A DNA stretch of 64,000 nucleotides, from positions 65,641-129,640 of the forward strand of contig URUY01000007.1 of NCBI GenBank assembly GCA_900551115.1. The letters are read 5' to 3'. Shown here piece after piece: positions 1-8,083 of this stretch. The stretch's first letter is position 1. Each line of letters begins with the position of its first letter. The notes below the pieces were generated by a model that was not told where the DNA came from, ran no database searches, and saw nothing but the letters and a program-made list of their open reading frames with translations. This stretch comes from an uncultured Lachnospiraceae bacterium. GTDB taxonomy: Bacteria > Bacillota > Clostridia > Lachnospirales > Lachnospiraceae. The translations under genes were made by a program, and so were the position numbers.

Positions 1-35
1 ACAGTTCGCAATATGCCTCACGAAATCATACCGTT

Positions 36-1112
36 TCACAGAATCGTACCACCGCCCAACACATAGCCGTCCTCATAAAAGACCGCTGCCTGTCCCGGCG
101 TGGCCGCCCTTACCGGCTCGTCAAAGGTACATTTTACCCTTCCGTCTGCAAGCTTTTCAAGAAGGCAGGGGCTTCCCTTGTGGGCATATCTTATCTTTAC
201 CAGGGCTCTCTTAGGCTCTCTTAAATCTGCCATCGCCATATAATTTACGTCCCGGCAGAACACTTCGTTTGTATGGATATCCTCGTTTTCACCAATTACC
301 ACCTCGTTTGTTTCCGGACGCAGAGCCGCCACAAAAACAGGATGCCCCATGGCAAGATTTAAGCCCTTTCTTTGTCCTATGGTATAGTGGGTAATTCCCT
401 TATGCCTGCCCAATACGGTTCCGTCCGTGCTGACAAAATTGCCGGGGCCGGGAAGCCTGTCCGGCACCTCCCTTTCTAAAAATGCTCCGTAATCTCCGTC
501 CTGAATAAAGCAGATGTCCTGACTGTCCGGCTTTTCTGCTACCGGCAGTTTCAGGTCTGCCGCCATCTGACGGATTTCTTCCTTTGTATAATCCCCGATG
601 GGCATCAGGGTACGGGCAAGCTGCTCCTGCGTCAGGTTATAGAGGGCGTAGGTCTGGTCCTTTGCAGCAGTAACGGAATTTCTCACTGCAAATCTGCCGT
701 TTGGCAGCTTATCAATCCGGGCGTAGTGACCTGTTGCAATATAGTCAGCTCCTATCTGCATACTCCGCAAAAGCAGAGCCTCCCACTTCACAAAGCGGTT
801 ACAGGCATTGCAGGGGTTAGGCGTTCTGCCATGCAGGTATTCTTCCGTAAAATAGTCTACTACCCTGCATTTGAATTCTTTCTTAAAATTCATTACATAG
901 TAGGGGATATCCAGCATGGCCGCTACCCTTCTTGCGTCATCCACAGCGCTTAATCCGCAGCAGCCTCCGTTTTCCTCTATTACAGCTTCTTCCTCATCCT
1001 GCCATATCTGCATGGTCACACCGATGACCTCATAGCCCTGTTTTTTCAAAAGATATGCGGCAACGGAAGAGTCCACGCCTCCCGACATGCCTACCACTAC
1101 TTTTTTACCCAT
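36..1112 (-). CDS. mnmA: tRNA-specific 2-thiouridylase MnmA
   Basis: Cytoplasmic enzyme that puts sulfur on U34 of Lys, Glu and Gln tRNAs, using ATP and a persulfide relayed from a cysteine desulfurase. The 358 residues match the usual family length. The PP-loop ATP motif SGGVDSS is at residues 10-16. The catalytic cysteine sits in PNPCNAC (Cys101) and the partner persulfide cysteine in DSQDICF (Cys201). It is the last gene of a minus-strand nifS-nifU-mnmA set, so the sulfur donor is encoded just upstream. The 120-base gap to nifU is filled with a degenerate tandem repeat. Family assignment is secure. Confidence 0.97.
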   Translation of the reverse strand: MGKKVVVGMSGGVDSSVAAYLLKKQGYEVIGVTMQIWQDEEEAVIEENGGCCGLSAVDDARRVAAMLDIPYYVMNFKKEFKCRVVDYFTEEYLHGRTPNPCNACNRFVKWEALLLRSMQIGADYIATGHYARIDKLPNGRFAVRNSVTAAKDQTYALYNLTQEQLARTLMPIGDYTKEEIRQMAADLKLPVAEKPDSQDICFIQDGDYGAFLEREVPDRLPGPGNFVSTDGTVLGRHKGITHYTIGQRKGLNLAMGHPVFVAALRPETNEVVIGENEDIHTNEVFCRDVNYMAMADLREPKRALVKIRYAHKGSPCLLEKLADGRVKCTFDEPVRAATPGQAAVFYEDGYVLGGGTIL

Positions 1113-1120
1113 CTGTACTC

Positions 1121-1225
1121 CTTTTTCTGTACTGTGCCTTCCCTCACTGTGTTTTCCGGTACTGCATTTTCCGATACTCTGCTTTCGGATACTCTGCTTT
1201 CCGATACTGCATTTCCCGCACTGCT
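1121..1225. repeat. Degenerate ~15-nt tandem repeat between nifU and mnmA
   Basis: About seven units of 14-17 nt, of the form TTTCCGATACTCTGC on the plus strand, fill almost the whole gap between the nifU stop and the mnmA start. Units differ by point changes and single-base indels. There are no unique spacers, so this is not a CRISPR array. In the transcript (minus strand) the unit reads like GCAGAGTATCGGAAA. No function can be assigned. Confidence 0.75.
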
Positions 1226-1232
1226 GTTGCTA

Positions 1233-1676
1233 CTAATATTCTTCCGGTTCTGCCTCTTCCCCTTCATGGATATCGGATTTCGGACGGCTTAGGCCTTCGA
1301 TAACGACTCCCTCTTTTTCCGCATAGTCCCAAAGCGCCGCATGTATAGCCTCTTCCGCAAGCAGTGAGCAATGTACCTTTACGGGAGGCAGTCCGTCAAG
1401 AGCCTCCATAACAGCCTTGTTTGTTACCTTCATTGCCTCGCTGATACGCTTTCCCTTTACAAGCTCGGTAGCCATGCTGCTTGTTGCAACTGCCGCACCG
1501 CACCCAAAGGTCTTGAATTTGCAGTCTGTAATTACACCGTCCTTATCAATATCCATATAAATCCGCATGATATCGCCGCATTTGGCGTTGCCTACCGTTC
1601 CCACGCCGCTGGCATTTTCTATTTCACCCACATTACGGGGATGGTTAAAATGATCCATTACTTTTTCAGTATACAT
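1233..1676 (-). CDS. nifU: NifU/IscU-type Fe-S cluster scaffold
   Basis: Scaffold on which iron-sulfur clusters are assembled using sulfur from the adjacent cysteine desulfurase. The protein (147 aa) is the IscU-like domain alone, without the C-terminal NifU thioredoxin-like domain. The three cluster-ligating cysteines are visible in GNAKCGD (Cys33), TFGCGAA (Cys59) and KVHCSLL (Cys103), with the conserved Asp35. An acidic tail of about 15 residues follows the core. A good ribosome site (AAAGGAGG) precedes the ATG. The gene lies 56 bases downstream of nifS. nifU and iscU names are used interchangeably for this type. Confidence 0.95.
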   Translation of the reverse strand: MYTEKVMDHFNHPRNVGEIENASGVGTVGNAKCGDIMRIYMDIDKDGVITDCKFKTFGCGAAVATSSMATELVKGKRISEAMKVTNKAVMEALDGLPPVKVHCSLLAEEAIHAALWDYAEKEGVVIEGLSRPKSDIHEGEEAEPEEY

Positions 1677-1732
1677 CTTTTATCCTCCTACTTTACCATG
1701 TTTTACTGCATCCGTCTATTTGGTTTTTTGTT

Positions 1733-2917
1733 TTATGCCGACCTGCTTTCGCACTTCTTCATAAAATCCTCGTACAAGGGAGACATTTCCCTGATGAAGC
1801 CTACTATTTCCTTTATATTGTCAACCGCATAATCTATTTCCTCCCTTGTGTTTTCTCCCGAAAGCGTAAGCCGCAGGGAGCCGTGTGCGATTTCATGGGG
1901 AAGGCCGATTGCCAAAAGCACATGGGACGGGTCCAGAGAGCCTGAGGTACAGGCGCTGCCGCTTGAAGCCAGAATGCCTCTCTGGTCTAAGTGAATCAGC
2001 AGGGATTCCCCTTCAATGAACTGAAAGCTGAAATTGGCGTTTCCCGGAAGCCTTTTTTTGGCATCCCCATTCAGCCTGCAATAGGGAACTTCCCTTAAAA
2101 TGCGGTCTGTCAGATAATCTCTAAGGCCTTTCACATATTCTGTTTTCTCTTCCATTACGGCAAATGCCTTTTTTGCCGCAGCATGAAGACCTGCAATGCC
2201 GGGCACATTTTCCGTACCGGCCCTTCTTCCCCTCTCCTGTGCCCCGCCATGAATAAAGGAGCGTATTTTCACACCCTTTCTGATATAAAGAAATCCACAG
2301 CCCTTCGGGCCTCCGAATTTATGGGCACTTGCCGAAAGCATATCTATATGGGATTTTTCCACATCCACCGGTATCTGTCCGTAAGCCTGTACTGCATCTG
2401 TATGAAATAGAACACCATGTTTTTTTGCTATTTCCCCGATTTGGTCTATGGGCTGTATGGTGCCGATTTCATTATTGGCATACATCACGGAAATCAAGAC
2501 GGTATCCTCTCTGACGGCTTCCTCTAGCTTTTGCAAATCCACAATACCGTTTTCATCCACGTCTATATAAGTAACCTCATACCCTCTTTTTTCCAAATAG
2601 GCACAGGTATGCAGAATGGCATGATGCTCTATTTTGGTGGTGATAATATGCCTTCCCTTATTTACATAGGCTTCAGCCGCAGCCGTAAGCGCCCAATTGT
2701 CAGATTCGCTTCCGCCCGCCGTAAAATAAATCTCCTCCGGCTTTGCATGCAGGCTTTCTGCCACAAACTCTCTGGCTCGCAAAATCGCTTTCCTGCTTTT
2801 TTCCGAAAGGGAATAAACAGAGCTTGGGTTGCCGTAAAATTCTGTAAAATAAGGCAGCATTGCTTCTACTGCCTCCGGTATCGTTTTTGTGGTTGCCGCA
2901 TTGTCCAAATATATCAT
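1733..2917 (-). CDS. nifS: Cysteine desulfurase (NifS/IscS family)
   Basis: PLP enzyme that converts cysteine to alanine and carries a persulfide to the Fe-S scaffold and to MnmA. The 394 residues contain the PLP lysine in SASAHKFGG (Lys200), the cofactor-binding HTDAVQ segment near residue 172, and the mobile catalytic loop SSGSACTSG with Cys323, typical of the group I (NifS/IscS) enzymes. It is the first gene of its operon, with a strong promoter directly upstream. No IscR-type regulator is present nearby. Confidence 0.96.
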   Translation of the reverse strand: MIYLDNAATTKTIPEAVEAMLPYFTEFYGNPSSVYSLSEKSRKAILRAREFVAESLHAKPEEIYFTAGGSESDNWALTAAAEAYVNKGRHIITTKIEHHAILHTCAYLEKRGYEVTYIDVDENGIVDLQKLEEAVREDTVLISVMYANNEIGTIQPIDQIGEIAKKHGVLFHTDAVQAYGQIPVDVEKSHIDMLSASAHKFGGPKGCGFLYIRKGVKIRSFIHGGAQERGRRAGTENVPGIAGLHAAAKKAFAVMEEKTEYVKGLRDYLTDRILREVPYCRLNGDAKKRLPGNANFSFQFIEGESLLIHLDQRGILASSGSACTSGSLDPSHVLLAIGLPHEIAHGSLRLTLSGENTREEIDYAVDNIKEIVGFIREMSPLYEDFMKKCESRSA

Positions 2918-2979
2918 AAAAATTCCTCCTTACATTTATTGTTTTTATTTCCTAGTATTTCTATATGTTTTATATGCAT

Positions 2980-3008
2980 ACTATAATCCTATCTTGTCGT
3001 TCTGTCAA
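2980..3008 (-). promoter_or_regulatory. Promoter of nifS-nifU-mnmA
   Basis: On the minus strand TTGACA (3008-3003) is followed after exactly 17 bases by TATAGT (2985-2980), a near-consensus housekeeping promoter. It lies about 60 bases upstream of the nifS start codon. No operator was recognised beside it. Confidence 0.75.
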
Positions 3009-3075
3009 CATTTCTTATGGAATATACTTATCAAAAGCACTTCATGCGCATCTTAAGCAGGAAAGTTTATTTTTC

Positions 3076-4428
3076 ATGAAGCGAAACCATCCTTTTATCA
3101 CTGGTACTATTATTCTTACCCTGACCGGTCTTATCAGCCGCATTATCGGTTTTTTCTACCGCATTTACTTATCCCGTCTGTTTGGCGAGGAGGGCATGGG
3201 CGTCTACCAGCTTTTAAGCCCCGTTTTGGCTCTCTCTTTTTCTATAACAGCCGCCGGCCTGCAAACCGCTATTTCCAAATATGTGGCAGGCGAAGCCTCA
3301 AACAAAAATGATAAGGCTTCTTTTCGCGTGCTTATCGTAGGGCTTTTGCTTTCCCTGACACTTTCCTTTTTCTGCATGGGAATTACCATACATTTTTCCG
3401 AACTGATTGCATCCCGGTTTCTGTTGGAGGCCCGCACCGCTTCCATGCTGCGCATTATTGCCCTGTCTATTCCTTTAGGCGCCGTACATTCCTGCATTAA
3501 CGGTTATTTCTACGGCATCAAAAAGACAGGCGTACCGGCTGCTACACAGCTCCTTGAACAATTTTGCCGGGTGGCCTGCGTCTTTATGGCAGACCGGATA
3601 GCTGCAAAGCACGCTGCCACTCCCACTATAAATGCTGCCGTCATCGGTCTGGTAGTAGGTGAATTTTGTGCCATGCTTGTTTCTATTGTTGCCATTTATC
3701 TGCGGTTTTATCAGGTTTCTTCAAAAAGAAGCCTGACTGCCAATGTAAATGTAAAAAATATGCTGTCTTCCCTCTCCGCTTACGCCGCGGTAACCGGCAG
3801 ACTGCTTGCGCTCTCCATCCCGCTGTCCTTCACCCGTATCATTATCAATCTGCTGCAGAGTGTGGAGGCTGTCTACATTCCCAACAGACTGCAGGCTTAC
3901 GGCTATGATACCGCAACAGCCTTAAGCGTATACGGTGTCCTTACCGGAATGGCGCTGCCGTTTATTTTCTTTCCCAACGCCCTTACCGGTTCCATGTCTT
4001 TGCTGCTTCTGCCCATTGTTTCAGAAGCCGATGCCGCCGGAAATAAGGACGCCGTCAAACGAACATCTGCAAAGACCGTTTATTCCTGCCTTCTGCTTGG
4101 CGGCATCTGTACCCTTGGTTTTCTGCTTTTAGGGCAGCCCATAGGCAGGTTTTTGTTTCACAGCGAACTGGCAGGCAGATTTATCTGTTCCCTCAGCTTT
4201 ATCTGTCCCTTTTTGTACCTGTGTACCACCCTTTCCAGTATCCTGCACGGGCTTGGCAAGGCAGGCAGTGTGTTTTTTATAAATGTCAGTTCGCTTTTCA
4301 TCCGGCTTGCTTTTGTGTTCCTGCTGCTTCCCAGATTCGGCATTGACAGCTACATAGCCGGTATGCTGCTCAGTCAGGTATATGCGGCACTTTGCTTCCT
4401 CTATGCGCTGAAAAAGACTGCAATTTAA
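3076..4428 (+). CDS. SpoVB-like polysaccharide flippase (MVF/MATE-like)
   Basis: Integral membrane protein of the oligosaccharidyl-lipid flippase superfamily. The N-terminus (FITGTIILTLTGLISRIIGFFYRIYLSR) is the hallmark of SpoVB/YtgP-type proteins that move lipid-linked cell wall or cortex precursors across the membrane. The 450-aa product is hydrophobic throughout, with about 12-14 likely membrane segments. The ATG at 3076 is chosen because AGGAAAG lies just before it; a longer reading frame from 2965 has no such site. The gene stands alone on the plus strand, divergent from nifS. Whether it acts in sporulation (SpoVB) or vegetative wall synthesis cannot be told from sequence. Confidence 0.85.
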   Translation: MKRNHPFITGTIILTLTGLISRIIGFFYRIYLSRLFGEEGMGVYQLLSPVLALSFSITAAGLQTAISKYVAGEASNKNDKASFRVLIVGLLLSLTLSFFCMGITIHFSELIASRFLLEARTASMLRIIALSIPLGAVHSCINGYFYGIKKTGVPAATQLLEQFCRVACVFMADRIAAKHAATPTINAAVIGLVVGEFCAMLVSIVAIYLRFYQVSSKRSLTANVNVKNMLSSLSAYAAVTGRLLALSIPLSFTRIIINLLQSVEAVYIPNRLQAYGYDTATALSVYGVLTGMALPFIFFPNALTGSMSLLLLPIVSEADAAGNKDAVKRTSAKTVYSCLLLGGICTLGFLLLGQPIGRFLFHSELAGRFICSLSFICPFLYLCTTLSSILHGLGKAGSVFFINVSSLFIRLAFVFLLLPRFGIDSYIAGMLLSQVYAALCFLYALKKTAI

Positions 4429-4430
4429 CC

Positions 4431-4459
4431 TTGCACACCTTCACGTTTTATTATATAAT
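4431..4459 (+). promoter_or_regulatory. Promoter of the DAHP synthase gene
   Basis: TTGCAC (4431-4436) and TATAAT (4454-4459) are separated by exactly 17 bases, giving a predicted start near 4466 and a leader of only about 33 bases. The short leader leaves no room for a riboswitch or T-box, so control, if any, is at initiation or by enzyme feedback. Confidence 0.8.
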
Positions 4460-4498
4460 GACTATCGAGTTTTGGCAGACAGCAAAGAGAGGTGCAAC

Positions 4499-5527
4499 AT
4501 GAGTTTTGAATTTATAAAGAAACTGCCCACACCGGCAGAAATCAAAGAACAATTTCCCATTCCCGAAAAGCTGGCGCAGCTTAAAAAAGAAAGAGATGCG
4601 GAAATCCGCAAGGTTTTTACCGGTGAAAGCAATAAATTTCTGGTTATAATCGGTCCCTGTTCCGCAGACAATGAGGATTCTGTCTGCGACTATGTAAACA
4701 GGCTGGCAAAGGTAAATGACAAGGTAAAGGACAAGCTGATTCTGATTCCCCGTATCTACACGAACAAGCCCCGTACTACCGGTGAGGGCTATAAGGGTAT
4801 CGTATCCCAGCCCGACCCTGAAAAAAAGCCTGACTTTTTAGGCGGTCTCATTGCCATGAGAAAAATGCAGATTCGCGCTATCGAGGAAAGCGGTCTTACG
4901 GCAGCGGATGAAATGCTTTATCCCGAAAACTGGCACTATGTATCCGATGTCCTGTCCTATGTGGCAATCGGCGCGCGTTCCGTGGAAGACCAGCAGCACC
5001 GACTTGCCTGCAGCGGCTTCGACGTACCCGCAGGCATGAAAAATCCTACCAGCGGTGACTTTTCCGTAATGCTCAATTCCGTTTACGCGGCCCAACATCC
5101 CCACTCCTTTATCTACAGAGGCTGGGAAGTCCGGACCACCGGCAACGAACTGGCACATACGGTACTGCGCGGCGCTACCAACAAATACGGGCGCAATATT
5201 CCCAACTACCATTACGAAGATTTGAATACCCTTCTTACCCTTTACGGAGAGAGGGATTTAAAGAATCCGGCCTGCATTATTGATGCCAACCACAGCAATT
5301 CCAACAAACAGTTCAAGCAGCAGATTCGCATCGTAAAAGAGGTTATGCACAGCAGAAAATTAAATTCCGATATCCACAGCTTAGTAAAGGGTGTTATGAT
5401 TGAAAGCTATATCGAAGAAGGCTGCCAGAAAATCGGCGGCGGCATCTACGGCAAATCCATCACCGACCCCTGCCTCGGCTGGGAAGACACCGAACAATTG
5501 ATTTACGATGTTGCAGACTACGAGTAA
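4499..5527 (+). CDS. aroF: 3-deoxy-7-phosphoheptulonate (DAHP) synthase, type I
   Basis: First enzyme of the shikimate pathway, condensing phosphoenolpyruvate and erythrose 4-phosphate. The 342-aa protein belongs to the E. coli AroF/AroG/AroH class: IIGPCSADNED near residue 50, the KPRTTGEGYKG segment, and IDANHSNSNKQ near residue 260 are all present. The start at 4499 is set by AGAGAGG five bases upstream. Together with pheA at 18 kb it points to de novo aromatic amino acid synthesis. Which aromatic amino acid inhibits it cannot be deduced. Confidence 0.95.
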   Translation: MSFEFIKKLPTPAEIKEQFPIPEKLAQLKKERDAEIRKVFTGESNKFLVIIGPCSADNEDSVCDYVNRLAKVNDKVKDKLILIPRIYTNKPRTTGEGYKGIVSQPDPEKKPDFLGGLIAMRKMQIRAIEESGLTAADEMLYPENWHYVSDVLSYVAIGARSVEDQQHRLACSGFDVPAGMKNPTSGDFSVMLNSVYAAQHPHSFIYRGWEVRTTGNELAHTVLRGATNKYGRNIPNYHYEDLNTLLTLYGERDLKNPACIIDANHSNSNKQFKQQIRIVKEVMHSRKLNSDIHSLVKGVMIESYIEEGCQKIGGGIYGKSITDPCLGWEDTEQLIYDVADYE

Positions 5528-5536
5528 TGCAGCCGA

Positions 5537-5594
5537 ATAAACAGGAACAGGGAGCCAAACACATTCATGTGCTTGGCTCCCTGTTCCTGTTTAT
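5537..5594. terminator. Long hairpin after the DAHP synthase gene
   Basis: Two 26-base arms (5537-5562 and 5569-5594) pair with one A-C mismatch around the six-base loop ATTCAT. It starts ten bases after the aroF stop and most likely ends that transcript. There is no strong T-tract on the plus strand, so termination may be factor-dependent, or the hairpin may protect the 3' end. Confidence 0.6.
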
Positions 5595-5616
5595 ACGGCT
5601 ATATAACGACAGTTAT

Positions 5617-5649
5617 CAATCCGGGTAAATCGTAGATTTACCCGGATTG
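5617..5649. repeat. Perfect 15-bp hairpin in the aroF-xerD gap
   Basis: Arms 5617-5631 and 5635-5649 are perfectly complementary around the 3-base loop GTA. It is the second hairpin in the convergent aroF/xerD gap and may serve the xerD (minus) transcript. No T-tract follows on either strand. Confidence 0.6.
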
Positions 5650-5752
5650 GCATTACTCGCAGGCTGCAGATTGCGGCATTACCCGTAGGCTGCAGGCTGC
5701 GGCATTACTCATATGCTGCGGACTGCGGCATTCTCGCGGGCTGCAGGCACGC
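5649..5752. repeat. Four-copy 26-nt tandem repeat
   Basis: Units start at 5649, 5675, 5701 and 5727. Each begins GGCATT and contains a CTGC(A/G)G core and ends in TGC or CGC. Identity between units is partial. The repeat runs from the perfect hairpin up to five bases from the xerD stop codon. No spacers, so not a CRISPR array. Confidence 0.75.
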
Positions 5753-5756
5753 AGTC

Positions 5757-6641
5757 TCATCCTCTGGGATGTGACTTGGCATATACTTCCCGAATCCGGT
5801 TATGGTTCATATTGGCATATATCTGTGTCGTGGAAATGTCAGAATGTCCCATCATTTCCTGTACGCTGTGCAAATCCGCCCCGTTTTCCACAAGATGGGC
5901 CGCAAAGGAATGTCTCAGCGTGTGCGGCGTTATCTCTGCAGAAATCCCGGCCCTTACCGCATAAGACTTAATCAGCTTCCAAAAGCCCTGTCTGCTCATA
6001 GGCTTGCCGGAGCAGTTGACAAACAAAATATCCTCCTCTTCCGACAACAGCATAGCGCTTCTTGCGTATTCCAAATAGGTAAGCAGTGCGCTTCTTGCCT
6101 TATTGCCAAAAGGAATAATCCGTTCTCTGCCATTGTCCCTGCATATTACAAATCCCATTTTCAGGTTTAAATCCGACACCTTTAAGGAAATCAGCTCTGA
6201 AACTCTTATACCGGTTGCATATAAAAGCTCCAGCATGGCTCTGTCCCGGCGTTCCTTGGGCGAGTCTCCGGAAGGCTGTGCCAACAGCCTGTCTGCTTCG
6301 GAAACGGTCATGATTTCCGGTATCTTCTTTTCTACCTTAGGCGCCCGCAGCAGCTCTGAAATATCCTCGGAGACCAGATGCTCCTTAAAAAGGAAATGGT
6401 AAAAAGCTTTTACAGAAGCAATATTTCTCGAAATGGTAGCCGGAGCGGACCGATGCTTTTCCAGATACAACACATAGGAATTGAGATTCGTCTGCGTAAT
6501 ATCTTCTACCTCGGTCACTCCAAGACTGTTCAAAAAGCCCTGTAGCTTGCGCAGGTCTCTTCCGTAGGACAATCTGGTGTTTTCAGATGTCTTTTTTACA
6601 TTATGTAAATAAGCCATAAATGCTTCTATCGCCTTTTCCAT
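5757..6641 (-). CDS. xerD: Tyrosine recombinase XerD/XerC type
   Basis: Site-specific recombinase of the type that resolves chromosome dimers at dif. The 294 residues show an N-terminal SAM-like core-binding domain (1-~95) and a catalytic domain with Arg146 (ATGIRVSE), His240 and Arg243 (HTLRHSF), His266 (GHSDIS) and the nucleophile Tyr275. The beta-hairpin lysine usually in a GKG(N/G)KER motif is not evident; the segment reads CRDNGRERIIP. Length and position next to spoIIM, as in other Clostridia, favour the housekeeping XerD over a mobile-element integrase. It has its own promoter at 6698-6726. Confidence 0.9.
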   Translation of the reverse strand: MEKAIEAFMAYLHNVKKTSENTRLSYGRDLRKLQGFLNSLGVTEVEDITQTNLNSYVLYLEKHRSAPATISRNIASVKAFYHFLFKEHLVSEDISELLRAPKVEKKIPEIMTVSEADRLLAQPSGDSPKERRDRAMLELLYATGIRVSELISLKVSDLNLKMGFVICRDNGRERIIPFGNKARSALLTYLEYARSAMLLSEEEDILFVNCSGKPMSRQGFWKLIKSYAVRAGISAEITPHTLRHSFAAHLVENGADLHSVQEMMGHSDISTTQIYANMNHNRIREVYAKSHPRG

Positions 6642-6697
6642 GAACTACTAAGCCCTTCCTCAAAAAAGTACTTCCCGATTTTTACCGCTAGAACTCT

Positions 6698-6726
6698 ATT
6701 ATACGCATTAAAACTTTGAAAAGCAA
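6698..6726 (-). promoter_or_regulatory. Promoter of xerD
   Basis: On the minus strand TTGCTT (6726-6721) and TATAAT (6703-6698) are 17 bases apart, in the 93-base gap between spoIIM and xerD. It would allow xerD expression independent of the upstream spoIIM. Confidence 0.7.
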
Positions 6727-6734
6727 TTACTATT

Positions 6735-7361
6735 TCAAAAAAATTTTAACAAATTTAAAACAAGCATCGGGTTTACATAACTTTCCAAAACACATCCAAT
6801 TATGACAACTCCCAAAAGAAGAAAAAACTGCAAAGCCTTTTTACGCATTAAAAAGGGCTTTTCCGCACCCTCTATGCCGTCACGGCTCCCTTTGGCTATC
6901 CTGTGCGGGAAATACATAACCGTACAAAATTCATAGCTCCATTGCAGTAAAAGCAGGCTCACAGGAAAATATATCAGAATCTGCGGAAATATTCCTGCTA
7001 AAATCAACAGTATTCCCTTAATGCCGTACCGCAGAAGAGATGCCATTACCAGCATGCCAAAGGAAACACCCAGCCATGCGGCACAGGTCCATGTAGCTGC
7101 CAGTCCCAGCCATGTAGTAGAAAGTACCGCCAGTATCAGTGCTGCTCCCGCTCTCTTTTGCAGCACATACAGAAAAAAGGCGTTACTGTCAACAACCGCA
7201 TACTTCATTTCATACAGCGTGTATTCACTCAGTAAGCCTGTGTTTCCCAGCAAAGCCTTTTTTCCCATATTCATAAGCACAAGCCCCAGTATAAAACCTG
7301 CGGACATAATTCCCGCAAGGAGAGGCTTCTGCTTCTCTCTTGATTTATAGAACCACTGCAT
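6735..7361 (-). CDS. spoIIM: Stage II sporulation protein M
   Basis: Membrane component of the DMP (SpoIID-SpoIIM-SpoIIP) machine that drives forespore engulfment. The 208-aa protein has about five hydrophobic segments (residues ~14-32, 70-90, 93-110, 117-140, 178-195) and ends with the family-typical ESYVNP motif followed by a short hydrophobic tail. It lies between a NUDIX gene and xerD, an arrangement seen in other Clostridia. The finding supports a spore-forming host. No sporulation sigma-factor promoter was identified with confidence. Confidence 0.88.
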   Translation of the reverse strand: MQWFYKSREKQKPLLAGIMSAGFILGLVLMNMGKKALLGNTGLLSEYTLYEMKYAVVDSNAFFLYVLQKRAGAALILAVLSTTWLGLAATWTCAAWLGVSFGMLVMASLLRYGIKGILLILAGIFPQILIYFPVSLLLLQWSYEFCTVMYFPHRIAKGSRDGIEGAEKPFLMRKKALQFFLLLGVVIIGCVLESYVNPMLVLNLLKFF

Positions 7362-7458
7362 TTTATCATCTCCCCTTCATACGGATTTATTACGCTCTAA
7401 TGTATGCGGAGACAGCTATATATATGTCAGGGGTTTCCTTCTGTTTCTTCTGTTTCTG

Positions 7459-8001
7459 CTATTTCTGCAGATATTTATGTGCATAGGTCATAATGGCACA
7501 GATGGTTTTGGAATCCTGTATGGTACAGTCATAAATCATCTTCATCAATTCCTCCACCGTATAAGCTTCCACATTGATAAACTCATCTTCATCAAGGTGC
7601 TGCTTACTTTCTATGAGATTCCTTGCCACATAAATATCTATTTTTTCATTACAGAACGCTACCGTAGTACGGATTGTAATTAAAAAATCCAAATCCTCCG
7701 TCCGGTATCCGGTCTCCTCTTCCAGTTCTCTGGCGGCTGCTGTTTTCGTAGGTTCCTCTGCTCCGTTTAATCCGCCTGCCGGAACCTCAAGGGTATAGCG
7801 GTCCAACGCATTCCTGAATTGCCGTACCATCAGGATTTTTCCGTCTTTTCTGACAGGCACCACTGCCGCCGCACCCTTATGTCCGATAAAATCCCATTTT
7901 ACAACATTGCCGTTAGGAACCTGTACCGTATCCTTATAATAATCAATGATACTGCCTTTATGGATAAGCTCTCTGCCCAGTCTCTTAAATTCTTCTGCCA
8001 T
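7459..8001 (-). CDS. NUDIX hydrolase, ADP-ribose pyrophosphatase-like
   Basis: Cytoplasmic hydrolase of nucleoside diphosphate derivatives, most like the ADP-ribose pyrophosphatases. The Nudix box is clear (GGLNGAEEPTK followed by ARELEEETGY), and the preceding EVPAGG segment is typical of ADPRases. The start at 8001 is chosen because GGAGGG lies five bases upstream; a longer frame to 8109 would overlap the aminotransferase gene. The resulting 180 aa is the normal family length. It follows the aminotransferase gene by 82 bases and probably shares its transcript. Confidence 0.88.
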   Translation of the reverse strand: MAEEFKRLGRELIHKGSIIDYYKDTVQVPNGNVVKWDFIGHKGAAAVVPVRKDGKILMVRQFRNALDRYTLEVPAGGLNGAEEPTKTAAARELEEETGYRTEDLDFLITIRTTVAFCNEKIDIYVARNLIESKQHLDEDEFINVEAYTVEELMKMIYDCTIQDSKTICAIMTYAHKYLQK

Positions 8002-8083
8002 TTCACCCTCCGTTTTCAACGTAAGCATCCCTAAAAACGTCTGAAAAATATCTGCTTTTTCTCCGTGCCAAAGCCCTTTTGCT

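Noticed and set aside
1055..1303. Plus-strand frame with FRYCI/FRYSA repeats
   Set aside because: Created by the 15-nt intergenic tandem repeat; it overlaps both mnmA and nifU on the other strand and has no ribosome site.
3000..3028. Promoter for the spoVB-like gene
   Set aside because: TATACT is present at 3023-3028, but no acceptable -35 at 16-18 bases; a sporulation sigma promoter could not be matched with confidence.
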